Part shown: positions 15,817 through 25,061 of the stretch, in pieces | Numbering within the stretch: the first letter of the stretch is position 1 | Layout of the letters: each line of letters begins with the position of its first letter | Source of the DNA: Agrobacterium sp. RAC06 | GTDB lineage: Bacteria; Pseudomonadota; Alphaproteobacteria; Rhizobiales; Rhizobiaceae | Assembly: GCF_001713475.1 (NCBI RefSeq) | Contig: NZ_CP016499.1 | Location: 1,550,001 to 1,614,000 of the forward strand | Direction of reading: 5' to 3' | DNA length: 64,000 nt | The notes under the pieces: generated by a model | Database searches by the model: none | Seen by the model: only the letters and a program-made list of their open reading frames with translations | Told to the model about the DNA's origin: nothing | Program-made: the position numbers and the translations under genes

Positions 15817-16248
15817 TTAGTGGGGAGGTTCGCTGACCTCGCCTGCGGCATCTGCAAGGCTCGTCGAGAGCAGCACGGCCCGGGTTTCATCGGCGACACG
15901 CGCGAAGACGCGGCGGATCTCGCAATCGTTTTCGCCGTCGCAATCCTCGCAGCGGCGATAGGCTGTCAGTGACAGGCAGGGCAGAGGTGCCACCGGACCA
16001 TCGATCAGGCGCAGCACTTCGCCATAGGTGATGTCGTTGGCCGGGCGCAGCAGGAGATAGCCGCCCTGCTTACCACGCCGGCTTTCGACCATGCCGCCGC
16101 GTTTCAGGTCGAGCATGATCTGCTCGAGGAATTTCTTCGGGATCTTTTGTTTGTCGGCAATATCAGGGATCTGGATCGGCTCGCCCGGCTCGGCGCGGGC
16201 GAGAAGCGTGAGCGCCCTCAGCGCATATTTGGCTTTCTGTGTGATCAT
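15817..16248 (-). CDS. Rrf2-family regulator of the cys genes
   Basis: A 143-residue Rrf2/winged-helix protein: MITQKAKYALRALTLLAR at the start, the recognition region PKKFLEQIMLDLKRGGMVES, and the wing GKQGGYLLLRPANDIT. A cluster of four cysteines in the C-terminal third (PCLSL, RCEDCDGENDCEI) could hold an Fe-S cluster or sense thiols; typical Fe-S Rrf2 proteins carry three cysteines in a similar place. It is transcribed away from cysH, with a 219-base shared upstream region, so it is the likely regulator of cysHDN. CymR-like cysteine regulation is an inference from position. Confidence 0.85.
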   Translation of the reverse strand: MITQKAKYALRALTLLARAEPGEPIQIPDIADKQKIPKKFLEQIMLDLKRGGMVESRRGKQGGYLLLRPANDITYGEVLRLIDGPVAPLPCLSLTAYRRCEDCDGENDCEIRRVFARVADETRAVLLSTSLADAAGEVSEPPH

Positions 16249-16467
16249 CGAGCGTCAAAGTCTGCCAGAACCGGTGCCACAAACATGGGTCCGGCCATAG
16301 CGTAATTTGCCATGGCATTCCATGGATCATTTGAGCCCTGCGGCACGAATTGCCGCGATATCGGCGCGCAAGAGAGATATTTGCTCTTTGTCTCCGCCTC
16401 GGCGCATGTCGATTTCTGTCCGTCCCCCCGCTCATGCCGGATAATGGCACCACTGAGTAGGGACCCT

Positions 16468-17217
16468 ATGATGACCATCAACACCTCCGCAGATCTGGCC
16501 AGGGCACTGGACCAGCAACTCGCATCGGCAGACCTCACCGAACGCCTGCGTATCGTTTCAGCTCTCGATGGCCGTGCCGTCTTCACCACGTCGCTCGGCA
16601 TCGAGGACCAGGTGATCACGGCGGCGATCGGGCTTGGCCAGCTGCCGATCGATGTCTCGACGCTGGAGACGGGGCGACTTTTCAAGGAGACGGTCGAGTT
16701 GATCGCCGAGACTGAAGAGCGCTTCGGGATTTCGATCAAGCGCTTTTATCCGCGCCAGGACGATATCGACGCCTATGCGGCAAAGTATGGGCTGAACGGC
16801 TTCTATGAAAGCGTCGAAGCCCGCCACGCCTGCTGTCATGTGCGCAAGCTGGTGCCTTTGGCGGAGGCGCTCACCGGCGCCCGCTTCTGGATCACCGGCT
16901 TGCGCCGCTCCCAGTCCGGCAACCGTGCGGCCACGCCCTTTGCCGAATATGACGCCGAGCGCGACCTGATCAAGGTGAACCCGCTGGCCGACTGGTCGCT
17001 CGACGACATCAACGCTTACGTCGACACCGAGAGCGTGCCGGTCAATCCGCTGCATGCGCGCGGCTATCCGTCGATCGGCTGCGAGCCCTGCACCCGGGCG
17101 ATCAAGCCCGGCGAGCCGGAGCGCGCCGGGCGCTGGTGGTGGGAGAATGACGAGAAGCGGGAATGCGGGCTGCACGTTCCGGAGGCGGCAGCGTCTTCGG
17201 TGCCGACGCCGGCTTGA
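16468..17217 (+). CDS. cysH: Assimilatory adenylylsulfate (APS) reductase
   Basis: A 249-residue reductase that makes sulfite from adenylylsulfate with thioredoxin-type donors. It has the [4Fe-4S] cysteines, CC in RHACCHVRK (about residue 122) and CEPC in SIGCEPCTRA (about residues 206-209), which mark the APS-using type rather than the PAPS-using type. The catalytic cysteine is in KRECGLH near the C-terminus, and TTSLGIEDQVI is the nucleotide-binding region. ATG 16468 (or the adjacent ATG 16471) is used because the upstream 52 residues of the open frame look non-coding. cysD and cysN follow. Confidence 0.92.
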   Translation: MMTINTSADLARALDQQLASADLTERLRIVSALDGRAVFTTSLGIEDQVITAAIGLGQLPIDVSTLETGRLFKETVELIAETEERFGISIKRFYPRQDDIDAYAAKYGLNGFYESVEARHACCHVRKLVPLAEALTGARFWITGLRRSQSGNRAATPFAEYDAERDLIKVNPLADWSLDDINAYVDTESVPVNPLHARGYPSIGCEPCTRAIKPGEPERAGRWWWENDEKRECGLHVPEAAASSVPTPA

Positions 17218-17239
17218 ACAACTGAATGCCCTTGGATTT

Positions 17240-17384
17240 GCCCCTCATCCCCCTGCCGGGACCTTCTCCCCGCAGGCGGGGAGAAGGGGATAGCCGCAGA
17301 CGGCGCCACAAGGCTCTTCTCCCCGTTTACGGGGAGAAGGTGGCGGCAGCTCAGGCGCAACTTGTTGCGCCGGGGATGAGGGGC
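17240..17384. repeat. Three-hairpin palindromic element inside the cys operon
   Basis: A perfect 13-base outer inverted repeat (GCCCCTCATCCCC at 17240-17252, GGGGATGAGGGGC at 17372-17384) encloses three hairpins: 17262-17287 (10-base arms), 17316-17339 (11-base arms, 2-base loop) and 17354-17371 (GGCGCAAC / GTTGCGCC). The outer arms and CTCCCC stems match the element at 837-898. It fills the gap between cysH and cysD. Confidence 0.85.
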
Positions 17385-17427
17385 AACCCCAAAAGACACA
17401 TGCGGGCGGAAGCTCAAAGGAAGAAAA

Positions 17428-18384
17428 ATGCACGTACACACATCCGAATTTGATCCGCATTCCAAGGATCCCGTCACCAAGCCGCCGCTTGATCCGCATC
17501 TGAAGGCGCTGGAGAACGAGGCGATCTACATCTTCCGCGAAGTGGCGGCCGAGTTTGAAAAGCCGGTCATGCTCTATTCGATCGGCAAGGATAGTTCGGT
17601 GCTCCTGCACTTGGCGCGCAAGGCCTTCTTCCCCGGCCGCGTGCCCTTCCCGCTGTTGCACATCGACACCGGCTGGAAATTCCCGGAGATGATCGCGTTT
17701 CGCGATGCGACGGCGGAAAAGTTCGATCTCGACCTGATCGTGCATACCAATCCGCGCGGCAAGCAAGAGGGCATCGGCCCGTTCAGCCATGGCTCGTCCT
17801 ATCATACCGACGTGATGAAGACGGAAGCGCTGCGCCAGGCGCTCGATGCCGGCAAGTATGACGCGGCCTTTGGCGGCGCGCGCCGCGACGAGGAAGCGAG
17901 CCGCGCCAAGGAGCGCATCTATTCCTTCCGCACGCCCGACCACAAATGGGATCCGCGCAACCAGCGCCCGGAACTCTGGAACATCTATAACGGCATGATC
18001 CGCCGCGGTGAAAGCGTGCGCGCCTTCCCGCTGTCGAACTGGACCGAAGTCGACATCTGGCGCTACATCCAGGCCGAAAACATCGAGCTGCCGCCGCTCT
18101 ACTATGCGAAGAGCCAAAAGTATGTGGAGCGCGACGGCATGCTGATGTGGGCGGAAGATCCCCGCTTCGAGCCGCTGCCGGGCGAACAGATCCAGGAAGG
18201 GAACCTACGCTTCCGCACGCTCGGTTGCTGGCCGCTGACCGGCGGCATCCGCTCCAATGCGACCACCCTCGACGAGGTAATCGCCGAACTCGAAATCGCC
18301 ACCGTCTCCGAACGCCAGGGCCGCGCCATCGACCGCGACCAGTCCGGCTCGATGGAAAAGAAGAAGCGCGAAGGATATTTCTGA
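17428..18384 (+). CDS. cysD: Sulfate adenylyltransferase subunit 2
   Basis: A 318-residue ATP-sulfurylase catalytic subunit that forms adenylylsulfate from ATP and sulfate. The PP-loop motif [17 protein letters not shown] is at about residues 51-67, and [15 protein letters not shown] and the C-terminal LTGGIRSNA are characteristic. The start has AAGGAAG upstream. It is separated from cysN by a single base and works with it as a CysDN heterodimer. Confidence 0.95.
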   Translation: MHVHTSEFDPHSKDPVTKPPLDPHLKALENEAIYIFREVAAEFEKPVMLYSIGKDSSVLLHLARKAFFPGRVPFPLLHIDTGWKFPEMIAFRDATAEKFDLDLIVHTNPRGKQEGIGPFSHGSSYHTDVMKTEALRQALDAGKYDAAFGGARRDEEASRAKERIYSFRTPDHKWDPRNQRPELWNIYNGMIRRGESVRAFPLSNWTEVDIWRYIQAENIELPPLYYAKSQKYVERDGMLMWAEDPRFEPLPGEQIQEGNLRFRTLGCWPLTGGIRSNATTLDEVIAELEIATVSERQGRAIDRDQSGSMEKKKREGYF

Positions 18385-18385
18385 G

Positions 18386-19864
18386 ATGATCGCAGCTGCC
18401 AATACCGCCCTCGCCTCCGAGGCAACCCAAACCGAAGCCGCACCCGTCATCCGCGACTCGCGTCCCCTTCGCCTGATCACCTGCGGCTCCGTCGATGACG
18501 GCAAGTCGACGCTGATCGGTCGCCTGCTCTGGGATACCAAGGCCGTCAAGGAAGACCAGGCGGCGACGCTTCGTCGTGATAGCGGCCAGCAGAACGATCT
18601 CGGCCTGCCCGACTTCGCGCTGCTGCTCGACGGTCTGCAGGCGGAGCGCGAACAGGGCATCACCATCGATGTCGCCTATCGCTATTTCGCCACCGACCGC
18701 CGCTCCTTCATCGTGGCCGATACCCCCGGCCACGAGCAGTATACCCGCAACATGGCAACCGGCGCCTCGACGGCGGATCTTGCGATCCTTCTGGTTGACG
18801 CCCGCGCCGGCCTGCTCGAACAGACCCGCCGCCATGCCACCATCGCCTCGCTGATGGGCATCAAGCAGTTCGTGCTGGCGGTCAACAAGTTCGACCTCGT
18901 CTCATACGACAAGGCCGTGTTCGACCAGATCAGCACCGAGTTCAAGGCTCTGGCGCTGACGCTCGGCGTGCGCCAGGTGACCGCGATCCCGATGTCGGCG
19001 CTGAAGGGCGAGAACGTCGTCTATTCCGGCCGCTCGGTGATCCCGTGGTATGAAGGCCCGACGCTGGTCGAGACGCTTGAACTCGCCACGTTGCGCTCCG
19101 GCCAGTCGACCGGCTTCCGCCTGCCCGTCCAGCGCGTCTCGCGTCCGGGCGAGAGCTTCCGTGGCTATCAGGGCACGGTTGCCGGCGGTGCGGTGAAGCC
19201 CGGCGACAGTGTCGCCATCCTTCCATCCGGGCAGATCGCCAACGTCAAGCAGATCGTCACCTTCGACCTCGTGCGCAATGCCGCCGTTTCAGGCGATGCG
19301 ATCACGCTGGTGCTCGACCGGCAGGTGGACGTGGCGCGTGGCGACATGATCGTTTCGCTCGACGCCCAGCCGCAGACGGGGCTTGCGTTCGACGCACAGA
19401 TCGTCGCCCTGCAGCCGGATGGCATCGTGCCGGGTAAGCGCTACTGGCTGAAAGCCGGCTCGCGGCGCCAGCGCGTGCAGGTCCAGCCTGTGCAGCAGCT
19501 CGACCTCAAGTCCGGCAAGTGGCAGGCGGCCGAGATGCTGCAGATGAACGCGATCGGCAAGGTGCAGCTTGCCTTCGACGAAACCGCGATCTTCGATCCT
19601 TACGAGCTCAACCGCGGCACCGGCGCCTTCATCCTGATCGATCCTGATACCAACAACACGGTGGCCGGCGGCATGATTAGCGCCAAGCGCACCGAACTTA
19701 GCGGGCTCAACGCCCATGAGGGGCGCGTGATCCTGTCGCTGCCGGCAGATCTTGCAGAACAGCTGCTGGCAACCGAATTGCTCGCCAGCCGCCGCGACGA
19801 AGTCGAGACACGCCGTGTCACGACGAGCGCCGCCCGTCAGCTGCTGGATGATATCGACGGTTGA
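18386..19864 (+). CDS. cysN: Sulfate adenylyltransferase subunit 1 (GTPase)
   Basis: A 492-residue EF-Tu-like GTPase that drives the CysD reaction by GTP hydrolysis. It has GSVDDGKSTLIGRLLWDT (P-loop), DTPGHEQYTRNM (G3) and NKFDLV (G4), followed by the two beta-barrel domains. It ends about residue 492, so there is no fused CysC (APS kinase) domain, unlike NodQ-type proteins. This agrees with the adjacent cysH being the APS-using form, which needs no kinase. Confidence 0.95.
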   Translation: MIAAANTALASEATQTEAAPVIRDSRPLRLITCGSVDDGKSTLIGRLLWDTKAVKEDQAATLRRDSGQQNDLGLPDFALLLDGLQAEREQGITIDVAYRYFATDRRSFIVADTPGHEQYTRNMATGASTADLAILLVDARAGLLEQTRRHATIASLMGIKQFVLAVNKFDLVSYDKAVFDQISTEFKALALTLGVRQVTAIPMSALKGENVVYSGRSVIPWYEGPTLVETLELATLRSGQSTGFRLPVQRVSRPGESFRGYQGTVAGGAVKPGDSVAILPSGQIANVKQIVTFDLVRNAAVSGDAITLVLDRQVDVARGDMIVSLDAQPQTGLAFDAQIVALQPDGIVPGKRYWLKAGSRRQRVQVQPVQQLDLKSGKWQAAEMLQMNAIGKVQLAFDETAIFDPYELNRGTGAFILIDPDTNNTVAGGMISAKRTELSGLNAHEGRVILSLPADLAEQLLATELLASRRDEVETRRVTTSAARQLLDDIDG

Positions 19865-19899
19865 TCGGCAGACCAGGCCACAAGGTCGCACCGATACCG

Positions 19900-19930
19900 A
19901 ACGGCTCGCCTTGCGCGGGCCGTTTGCGTT
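19900..19930 (+). terminator. Possible terminator after cysN
   Basis: AACGGC (19900-19905) and GCCGTT (19919-19924) form a stem followed by TGCGTTT. The U-run is weak, so termination is only probable. Confidence 0.4.
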
Positions 19931-20007
19931 TCAAGTCGCGACAACCAGCCCGCTTTCCTTCCTGAAATGCCACGCTAATATGTGCTGCAAATCAGCTAGG
20001 GGTGGGC

Positions 20008-20916
20008 ATGCATCGCAACAGGCAGCAGGAGAGGGAAGTGCTGATTGGCCTGGCCGAAACACTTGCCACGAGCGGGATCTCGAAACTGCTGCTGCATGCC
20101 TGGGAGCGGCGCTATGGACTTGAGCCTACGGAGCGCAGCCCCACGGGACGGCGTTTCTACACCCGCGAACAGGTGGAACGGCTACGGCTGTTGAAGACCT
20201 GCAGCGACGGCGGCCACCGGATCAGCTCGCTCGTGCCATTGTCCAACGAGGCCTTGTCGCGGCTCGAATGCGAACTGGCGGGCCGGCAAACCATTTCGGA
20301 GATCATCGAAGCGATAAAGGACATGGACAGTGATCGTCTGCAGGCGCTCTTGCAGGCACGCGCTGAAACCGAAGCGCCCGAAGATTTCATTCGCGTCACC
20401 GCGCTGCCGCTGATGCGCGAAGTCGGCTCGAAATGGGCCGCCGGCGAGGTCTCGATCGCGGCGGAGCATATGACGACAGCGTATATCAAGCGCGTCCTCG
20501 GCGGGCTCTTCGACCGATGTCCGATGCCGTCACCTGACGCGCCGCGCCTGATCGCCACGACCCCGGAAAAGGAAGATCACGACGTCGGAGCGCTGGTCGT
20601 GACCCTGCTCGCGCGGCTCAGGGGCTGGAACGCGCTGTTTCTCGGCGCGAGCCTGCCGGCCAGAGACATCGCCGATGCGGCCCGTCGGCGTGAGGTCGTC
20701 TGCGTCTGCCTGAGTGCGCTTGTCGGACGCAGGGCGACTTTGCAGCTCCATCTCGAGACGCTGCGATCGTCGCTTTCGCCCTATATCGACATCTGGATCG
20801 GCGGCGCGGCCTACGGGAACCTCCCTCCGATCACCGGCGTCTCCTTCATGTCGAACATGGATGTCTTCCTGGAGGCGCTGGCAACGGCGGCCCCGGCCCT
20901 TCAAAAGGCTGAGTGA
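20008..20916 (+). CDS. MerR-family regulator with B12-binding domain (CarH/LitR-like)
   Basis: A 302-residue regulator. Residues about 15-75 form a MerR-type winged helix (HAWERRYGLEPTERSPTGRR, FYTREQVERLRLL). The middle is a B12-binding helical domain with WAAGEVSIAAEH, which matches the W-x9-EH motif of adenosylcobalamin-binding CarH/LitR photoreceptors. The C-terminal Rossmann domain has KEDHDVGALVV, an ExHxxG motif whose histidine would be the lower cobalt ligand. Proteins with all these features repress in the dark and release DNA in light. It could respond to light or B12; target genes are unknown. ATG 20008 follows AGGGG; a GTG at 20002 is an alternative. No carotenoid genes lie nearby. 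Confidence 0.8.
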   Translation: MHRNRQQEREVLIGLAETLATSGISKLLLHAWERRYGLEPTERSPTGRRFYTREQVERLRLLKTCSDGGHRISSLVPLSNEALSRLECELAGRQTISEIIEAIKDMDSDRLQALLQARAETEAPEDFIRVTALPLMREVGSKWAAGEVSIAAEHMTTAYIKRVLGGLFDRCPMPSPDAPRLIATTPEKEDHDVGALVVTLLARLRGWNALFLGASLPARDIADAARRREVVCVCLSALVGRRATLQLHLETLRSSLSPYIDIWIGGAAYGNLPPITGVSFMSNMDVFLEALATAAPALQKAE

Positions 20917-21122
20917 GCGCACTCGTCAATCTCGCCTCGGGTTCCCCTCGTTGTGGCTCCTGTTCGCGACAGTACGCGTTGGTAGTTCTTCGCTGGTCCT
21001 CCGACCTGTCATCCCCTGCCCCGTCCGCGCCGCTTCAAGGCTTGCTCGGCCCAGGGCACTACAAAAAATCGCATGAAAGGTAGACAGGGCGCTCGTATTT
21101 TAGCTCTTCATTTATTTCTTGC

Positions 21123-22414
21123 ATGCATTTTTTTCCGCCTCTAATTTTCGCGGATGCGCTGCAGGCCAATGTCATGGTTGCGGACGCCAATCCCAACGTC
21201 ACCTATATGAACCCTGCGGTCATGGACCTGCTGAAGGAAGCCGAAGTCGACCTGAAGAAGGAGTTGCCGAAGTTCAGTGTTGCGACCCTGATCGGCAGCA
21301 ATATCGACGTCTTCCACAAGAACCCCTCGCATCAGCGCAACATGCTGGCCGCGCTGAAGTCCGCCACAGCGCAACGATCACCGTCGGCACCCGGGTGTTC
21401 GACCTGCTCGTCACGCCGTTGAAGCATGGCGCGAAAAAGGTCGGGTTCATGGTCGAATGGGCCGACGCCAAGGCGCGTCTGCTGAATGTCGACTATGCGG
21501 CCCAGATCGCGGCGATCTCCCGCTCCCAGGCGATCATCGAATTGTCTGTCGATGGCAAGATCATGAGCGTCAATCAGAACTTCTTCAACATGATGGGCTA
21601 TTCGCCGGCGGAAATCATCGGACAGCATCACAGCATGCTCGTCGACAAGCCGCATGCAAATTCCGAGGACGACAAGACGTTCTGGCAGAGGCTGCGTGAT
21701 GGCCAATATATCGCCGCCGAATTCCCGCGCATGATGAAGGCCGGCAAGAAGATGATCATGTCCGCCTCCTACAATCCGATCCTCGACATCCATGGCAAGG
21801 TGGTGATGTTCGCGACCGACGCGACGGCACGCGTCCGGACCGTGAGCTCGCTCAGGGACGCGCTGAAGCGGCTCTGTTCCGGTGACTTCGGCTTCCAGCT
21901 GACCGAGCCGTTTGCCGACGAGATCGCCTTCCAGACCAACCTGCTGGCGCTGAATGCCGGCGTCGAGGCAGCGCGCGCCGGTGAAGCCGGCCGTGGATTT
22001 GCCGTCGTTGCCCAGGAAGTTCGCGAGCTCGCACAACGTTCGGCAAAGGCAGCGAAGGAGATCAAGGATCTCATCCAGAACTCCGCAAGCGAGGTAGCCT
22101 CAGGGGTCAAGCTGATCAGCGATACCGGTGGGGCACTGAAATCCATCAGTCAGCCGATCGTCGAGATCAACGACCATGTCGTTGCCATTTCGACGGCGGC
22201 GCGCGAACAGTCGTCCGGTCTGGTCGAGGTCAACAGCGCCGTGAACGGCATGGACCAGATGACCCAGCAGAACGCGGCGATGGTCGAGGAAAACAGTGCT
22301 GCCGCCTCGACGCTGTCGACGGAAACAGACAAGCTGCGCGGCATGATCGGGCAGTTCAATCTCGGCAACCAGCAGTCCGGCGCGGCTTCCTTCCGGATGA
22401 ACCGGGCCGCCTGA
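21123..22414 (+). pseudogene. PAS-containing methyl-accepting chemoreceptor, frameshifted and internally deleted
   Basis: The gene reads PAS domain ([19 protein letters not shown]) in one frame from 21123 to about 21365, then continues in a second frame ([18 protein letters not shown]) through a second PAS domain ([20 protein letters not shown]) to the end. A one-base loss near 21355-21370 explains the switch. At about 21916-21927 the sequence jumps from LTEPFADE straight into [20 protein letters not shown], the hairpin tip of the signalling domain. The inter-domain linker and about the first half of the MCP coiled coil (roughly 100 residues in relatives) are missing. It has no membrane segment. 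Both lesions suggest loss of function, although the second frame alone could still be expressed. Confidence 0.8.
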
Positions 22415-22453
22415 GCGGCCCAGACACACGTGCCCGCGCGGACGACCCTGGTG

Positions 22454-23494
22454 TCATCCGTCGCGGGCCGTCGATCCGCGCGACACGAGCTGGTAGCCGA
22501 GATCGACGACCTTTGCCGGATAGGCGCCCGATCCGGAGGCGCGGATGATCATGTCCACGGCACGATAGCCGATCTCGTAACGGGGAACGCGCACCGACGT
22601 GATCGCCGGGAAGGCAAAGCCGGCATATTCGAGATCGTTGAAGCCGCAGATGCCGAAATCATCGGGGACGCCGAGACCGCGCCTCTGGCATTCGAACAAC
22701 GCGCCGAGCGCAATGTCGTCATTGTGGCAAAAGGCGGCATCGGCATCCGGAAACTCGCTCCTCAGCCGATCCAGCAAATGACAGCCGAGACCAACGCTCG
22801 TGCTGCTGTCGATCGAGAGCACGAGGGCCGGATCATAAAGCCCGGCTTCCTCCAGCACGGCCTGAAAGCCCTCCTGTCGGCGCCGGGCACGAAAATCCCA
22901 GGCACCACCCAGCATGGCAATGCGTCTGTAGCCCTTCGCCAGCAGATGCCGCGTCGCCGTCTCTGCGGCCAGACGGTGGTCGATCCCAACCGCCATATCC
23001 GTCGGCTGACGGCTGATATCCATGATCTCGACAACGGGGCACGGCGCGCGACGCAGGAGATCGTCGATCGCGGGGTCGCCGATCTGGCCGACATGGATGA
23101 GGCCGGCGGGGTTCTGTGACATGAAGAAGCGCAACTGGTGCAACTGATCTTCGCTGTCGCTGTCTGCGCTGGCATATTGAATGCGCAGATCGGAGGGACG
23201 AACGCGATCTTCGATACCGCGGATCAGGGCGAGGAAGGCGTGGCTGGTCAGGCCGGGCGAGAGCACGCCAACGAGACCGCTGTTCTTGCTGGCAAGGGCA
23301 CGGGCCGCGAGATCGGGCACGTAGCCCATCTCTTCGACAACCTTGAGGATCGTGTCCCGCAGTTGCGGCGAGACCTTTTCGGGATCGCGCAAGGCCCGGG
23401 AGACGGTGATCGCGCTGACACCGGCCCTTTGGGCCACATCCGATAGGGTCACCTTGTCCTGGCGCTGACGACGTTTTCTCGTCCCTGGGATCAT
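22454..23494 (-). CDS. LacI-family transcriptional regulator
   Basis: A 346-residue LacI/GalR repressor. The helix-turn-helix (VTLSDVAQRAGVSAITVSRA) is at about residues 13-32, followed by the hinge helix (AARALASKNSGLVGVLSP) and a periplasmic-binding-protein-like effector domain with FCHNDDIALGALFECQRRG. The headpiece is closest in style to GntR-type gluconate repressors, but the ligand cannot be read. ATG 23494 is chosen; an upstream start at 23572 would add 26 residues without a ribosome site. No sugar genes adjoin it, so its targets are elsewhere. Confidence 0.85.
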   Translation of the reverse strand: MIPGTRKRRQRQDKVTLSDVAQRAGVSAITVSRALRDPEKVSPQLRDTILKVVEEMGYVPDLAARALASKNSGLVGVLSPGLTSHAFLALIRGIEDRVRPSDLRIQYASADSDSEDQLHQLRFFMSQNPAGLIHVGQIGDPAIDDLLRRAPCPVVEIMDISRQPTDMAVGIDHRLAAETATRHLLAKGYRRIAMLGGAWDFRARRRQEGFQAVLEEAGLYDPALVLSIDSSTSVGLGCHLLDRLRSEFPDADAAFCHNDDIALGALFECQRRGLGVPDDFGICGFNDLEYAGFAFPAITSVRVPRYEIGYRAVDMIIRASGSGAYPAKVVDLGYQLVSRGSTARDG

Positions 23495-23778
23495 GCTCAC
23501 CCGACCATCCCGATTGCAATCAATGGTGGCATTTTCAGCCGGGCCGATCCCTGCCTGCGTCGCCGAATACAATTCAAGATAGACTAATCTGCGTTCCTCA
23601 GCAATGACTTACTGAGGCAATCCCCATCTGGGAGCGAAATGGGAGATGCGTATCCACTACCACTGTCTGCAGGATATACAACTTGACCGGGCTAGAGATA
23701 CAGCAAGCCGACGCCGCACATCGTCTACCGGGCATCCTATTATGGGGGACAAGCGGGGGAGATTTCGGGAAATCAAAC

Positions 23779-23855
23779 TGGTCGGAGTGGAGTGATTCGA
23801 ACACTCGACCCCCACGTCCCGAACGTGGTGCGCTACCAGACTGCGCTACACTCCG
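23779..23855 (-). tRNA. tRNA-Pro (CGG)
   Basis: Read on the minus strand the sequence folds as a 77-base tRNA: acceptor CGGAGTG pairing with CACTCCG, D-arm with GCGCAGTCTGGTAGCGC, anticodon stem CCACG/CGTGG around the loop TTCGGGA (anticodon CGG, codon CCG), T-loop GTTCGAATC, and an encoded 3' CCA at 23779-23781. Confidence 0.95.
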
Positions 23856-24192
23856 TGACCAGCGGCGCTTCTATAGACCAGCGATTTTCGTTGCACAAGC
23901 AGGGAAACGCAAAAAGCGGCGAGAAAGTTGAAGTTTTCGTGACGCGAACTGCATGCTGCTGAATTCATTGGCTTAATTGTCGATGATCGACGGCTGTCCG
24001 CAAGGCTGCGGGGATCGTCTGGCGCTGGAGCGGCGCGCCGTTGCGGGCAAGTCACCGTCGTAAAAATTGCGTCGCACAAGGAGCCACGACCATTTCGTCT
24101 GTGCCGGTTTCGCAGTAAAGCAGGTGTGGGCCGAATGCGCCCGGCGGCATGGCGCCGACGACGGCCCTCATGGGGTTCAAGGGACAGTGACA
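23856..24192. other. Intergenic region after tRNA-Pro
   Basis: A 337-base gap between the tRNA (minus strand) and the lipoprotein gene (plus strand). It should hold both promoters. No integrase, attachment-site duplication of the tRNA end, repeat or further gene was seen. Confidence 0.35.
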
Positions 24193-24612
24193 ATGAATTT
24201 GCTGAAAAGCACGACGACGGGACTGATCGCAACGCTTTGCCTGGCTGCTGCAGGCTGCACGACGGTGGGTGGAGCACCGACGAACGAGATAGAAACGCGC
24301 TGGAACGGCCAACAGGCAGGCGCCTTCTTCGCCAAGTTCGGACCGCCCGTCTCGGATGCGGCCTCCGGTTCGGCGACGCTCTATACCTGGCGCGGTGGCT
24401 TCAAGACCCGGGTCGTGCCGGCGACATACGAGGATCTCGGCGACGGCAAGAGGGGCAAGCTTCTCACCCGCGCGCGCACCGAATATCTGCGCTGCGAGGT
24501 CCAGCTCACGGTCTCTTCCGACTATATCATCCGCAGCGTTCGCACGGTCGTCGACCGGCCGGGCACAAATGGCGGCAAGAGCTATTGCGCGGAATTCCTG
24601 ACGGCAAGCTGA
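24193..24612 (+). CDS. Small lipoprotein, function unknown
   Basis: A 139-residue protein with a lipoprotein signal peptide (LCLAAAGCTT, lipidated Cys at about residue 22). The mature part has AFFAKFGPPVSDAASGSATL, TWRGGFKTRVVPATYED and two more cysteines (LRCEVQL, KSYCAEF) that could form a disulfide. It is a probable outer-membrane lipoprotein of the type often annotated as hypothetical in rhizobia. Its own terminator follows, so it is monocistronic. Confidence 0.75.
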   Translation: MNLLKSTTTGLIATLCLAAAGCTTVGGAPTNEIETRWNGQQAGAFFAKFGPPVSDAASGSATLYTWRGGFKTRVVPATYEDLGDGKRGKLLTRARTEYLRCEVQLTVSSDYIIRSVRTVVDRPGTNGGKSYCAEFLTAS

Positions 24613-24638
24613 TACCCCCCGCGCGCTTCAGAAAATGG

Positions 24639-24673
24639 AAAAGCCTCCCGCCAGCATGGCGTGGAGGCTTTTT
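24639..24673 (+). terminator. Rho-independent terminator after the lipoprotein gene
   Basis: AAAAGCCTCC (24639-24648) pairs with GGAGGCTTTT (24663-24672), giving a stem that ends in a T-run. Its symmetry would also allow termination on the other strand. Confidence 0.85.
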
Positions 24674-25061
24674 GTTTCCAGGTCCGGTCCAACCGGACGG
24701 GCTTCGTGGCATGCGCCGTGCACCAATCGCCGCCGGGGCCTCATGCCCTCTGAACACCCGGTATATGGCGTGCGCGGGAGGACGCCGTGGATGACGCCCT
24801 CCCCGATACGCAATACAGAAACCGAGCGCTTCGCGACGCACTACCTTGGTGGAAGCGCATTCTTTATAGGGAGATCAAGGTTAACAGTTACCTTACAACC
24901 GGCAGAATTTATGGTTAATTTTCAGTGACCTAGCCGCCAAGAGAAATGCCGCGCCCGCGGGGCTCCGCTCCCTTGCAAAAAGCCTTGAAAACCAGGGGCA
25001 GCAGCGTTTCGTGATCATGTGCGCACTTGACGATGTTCTTGTTTTGTTCAAGATCGCAGTC
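24674..25061. other. Intergenic region, no gene seen
   Basis: 388 bases without a convincing gene. Around 24840-24925 the sequence is AT-rich (GGTTAACAGTTACC is a near palindrome) and could be the promoter of the zinc-ribbon gene at 25062. Open frames here have shadow-like composition. Confidence 0.35.

Noticed and set aside
17428..19864. nodPQ instead of cysDN
   Set aside because: NodQ is a CysN-CysC fusion; this CysN ends without a kinase domain, no nod genes are nearby, and it sits with an APS reductase gene.
20002..22414. Regulator plus chemoreceptor as a working light-driven taxis system
   Set aside because: Attractive by position, but the receptor has a frameshift and a deleted signalling segment, so a functional unit is not supported.
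23779..24192. tRNA-Pro as an integration site for a mobile element
   Set aside because: No integrase gene, no duplicated tRNA 3' end and no composition change were seen on either side.
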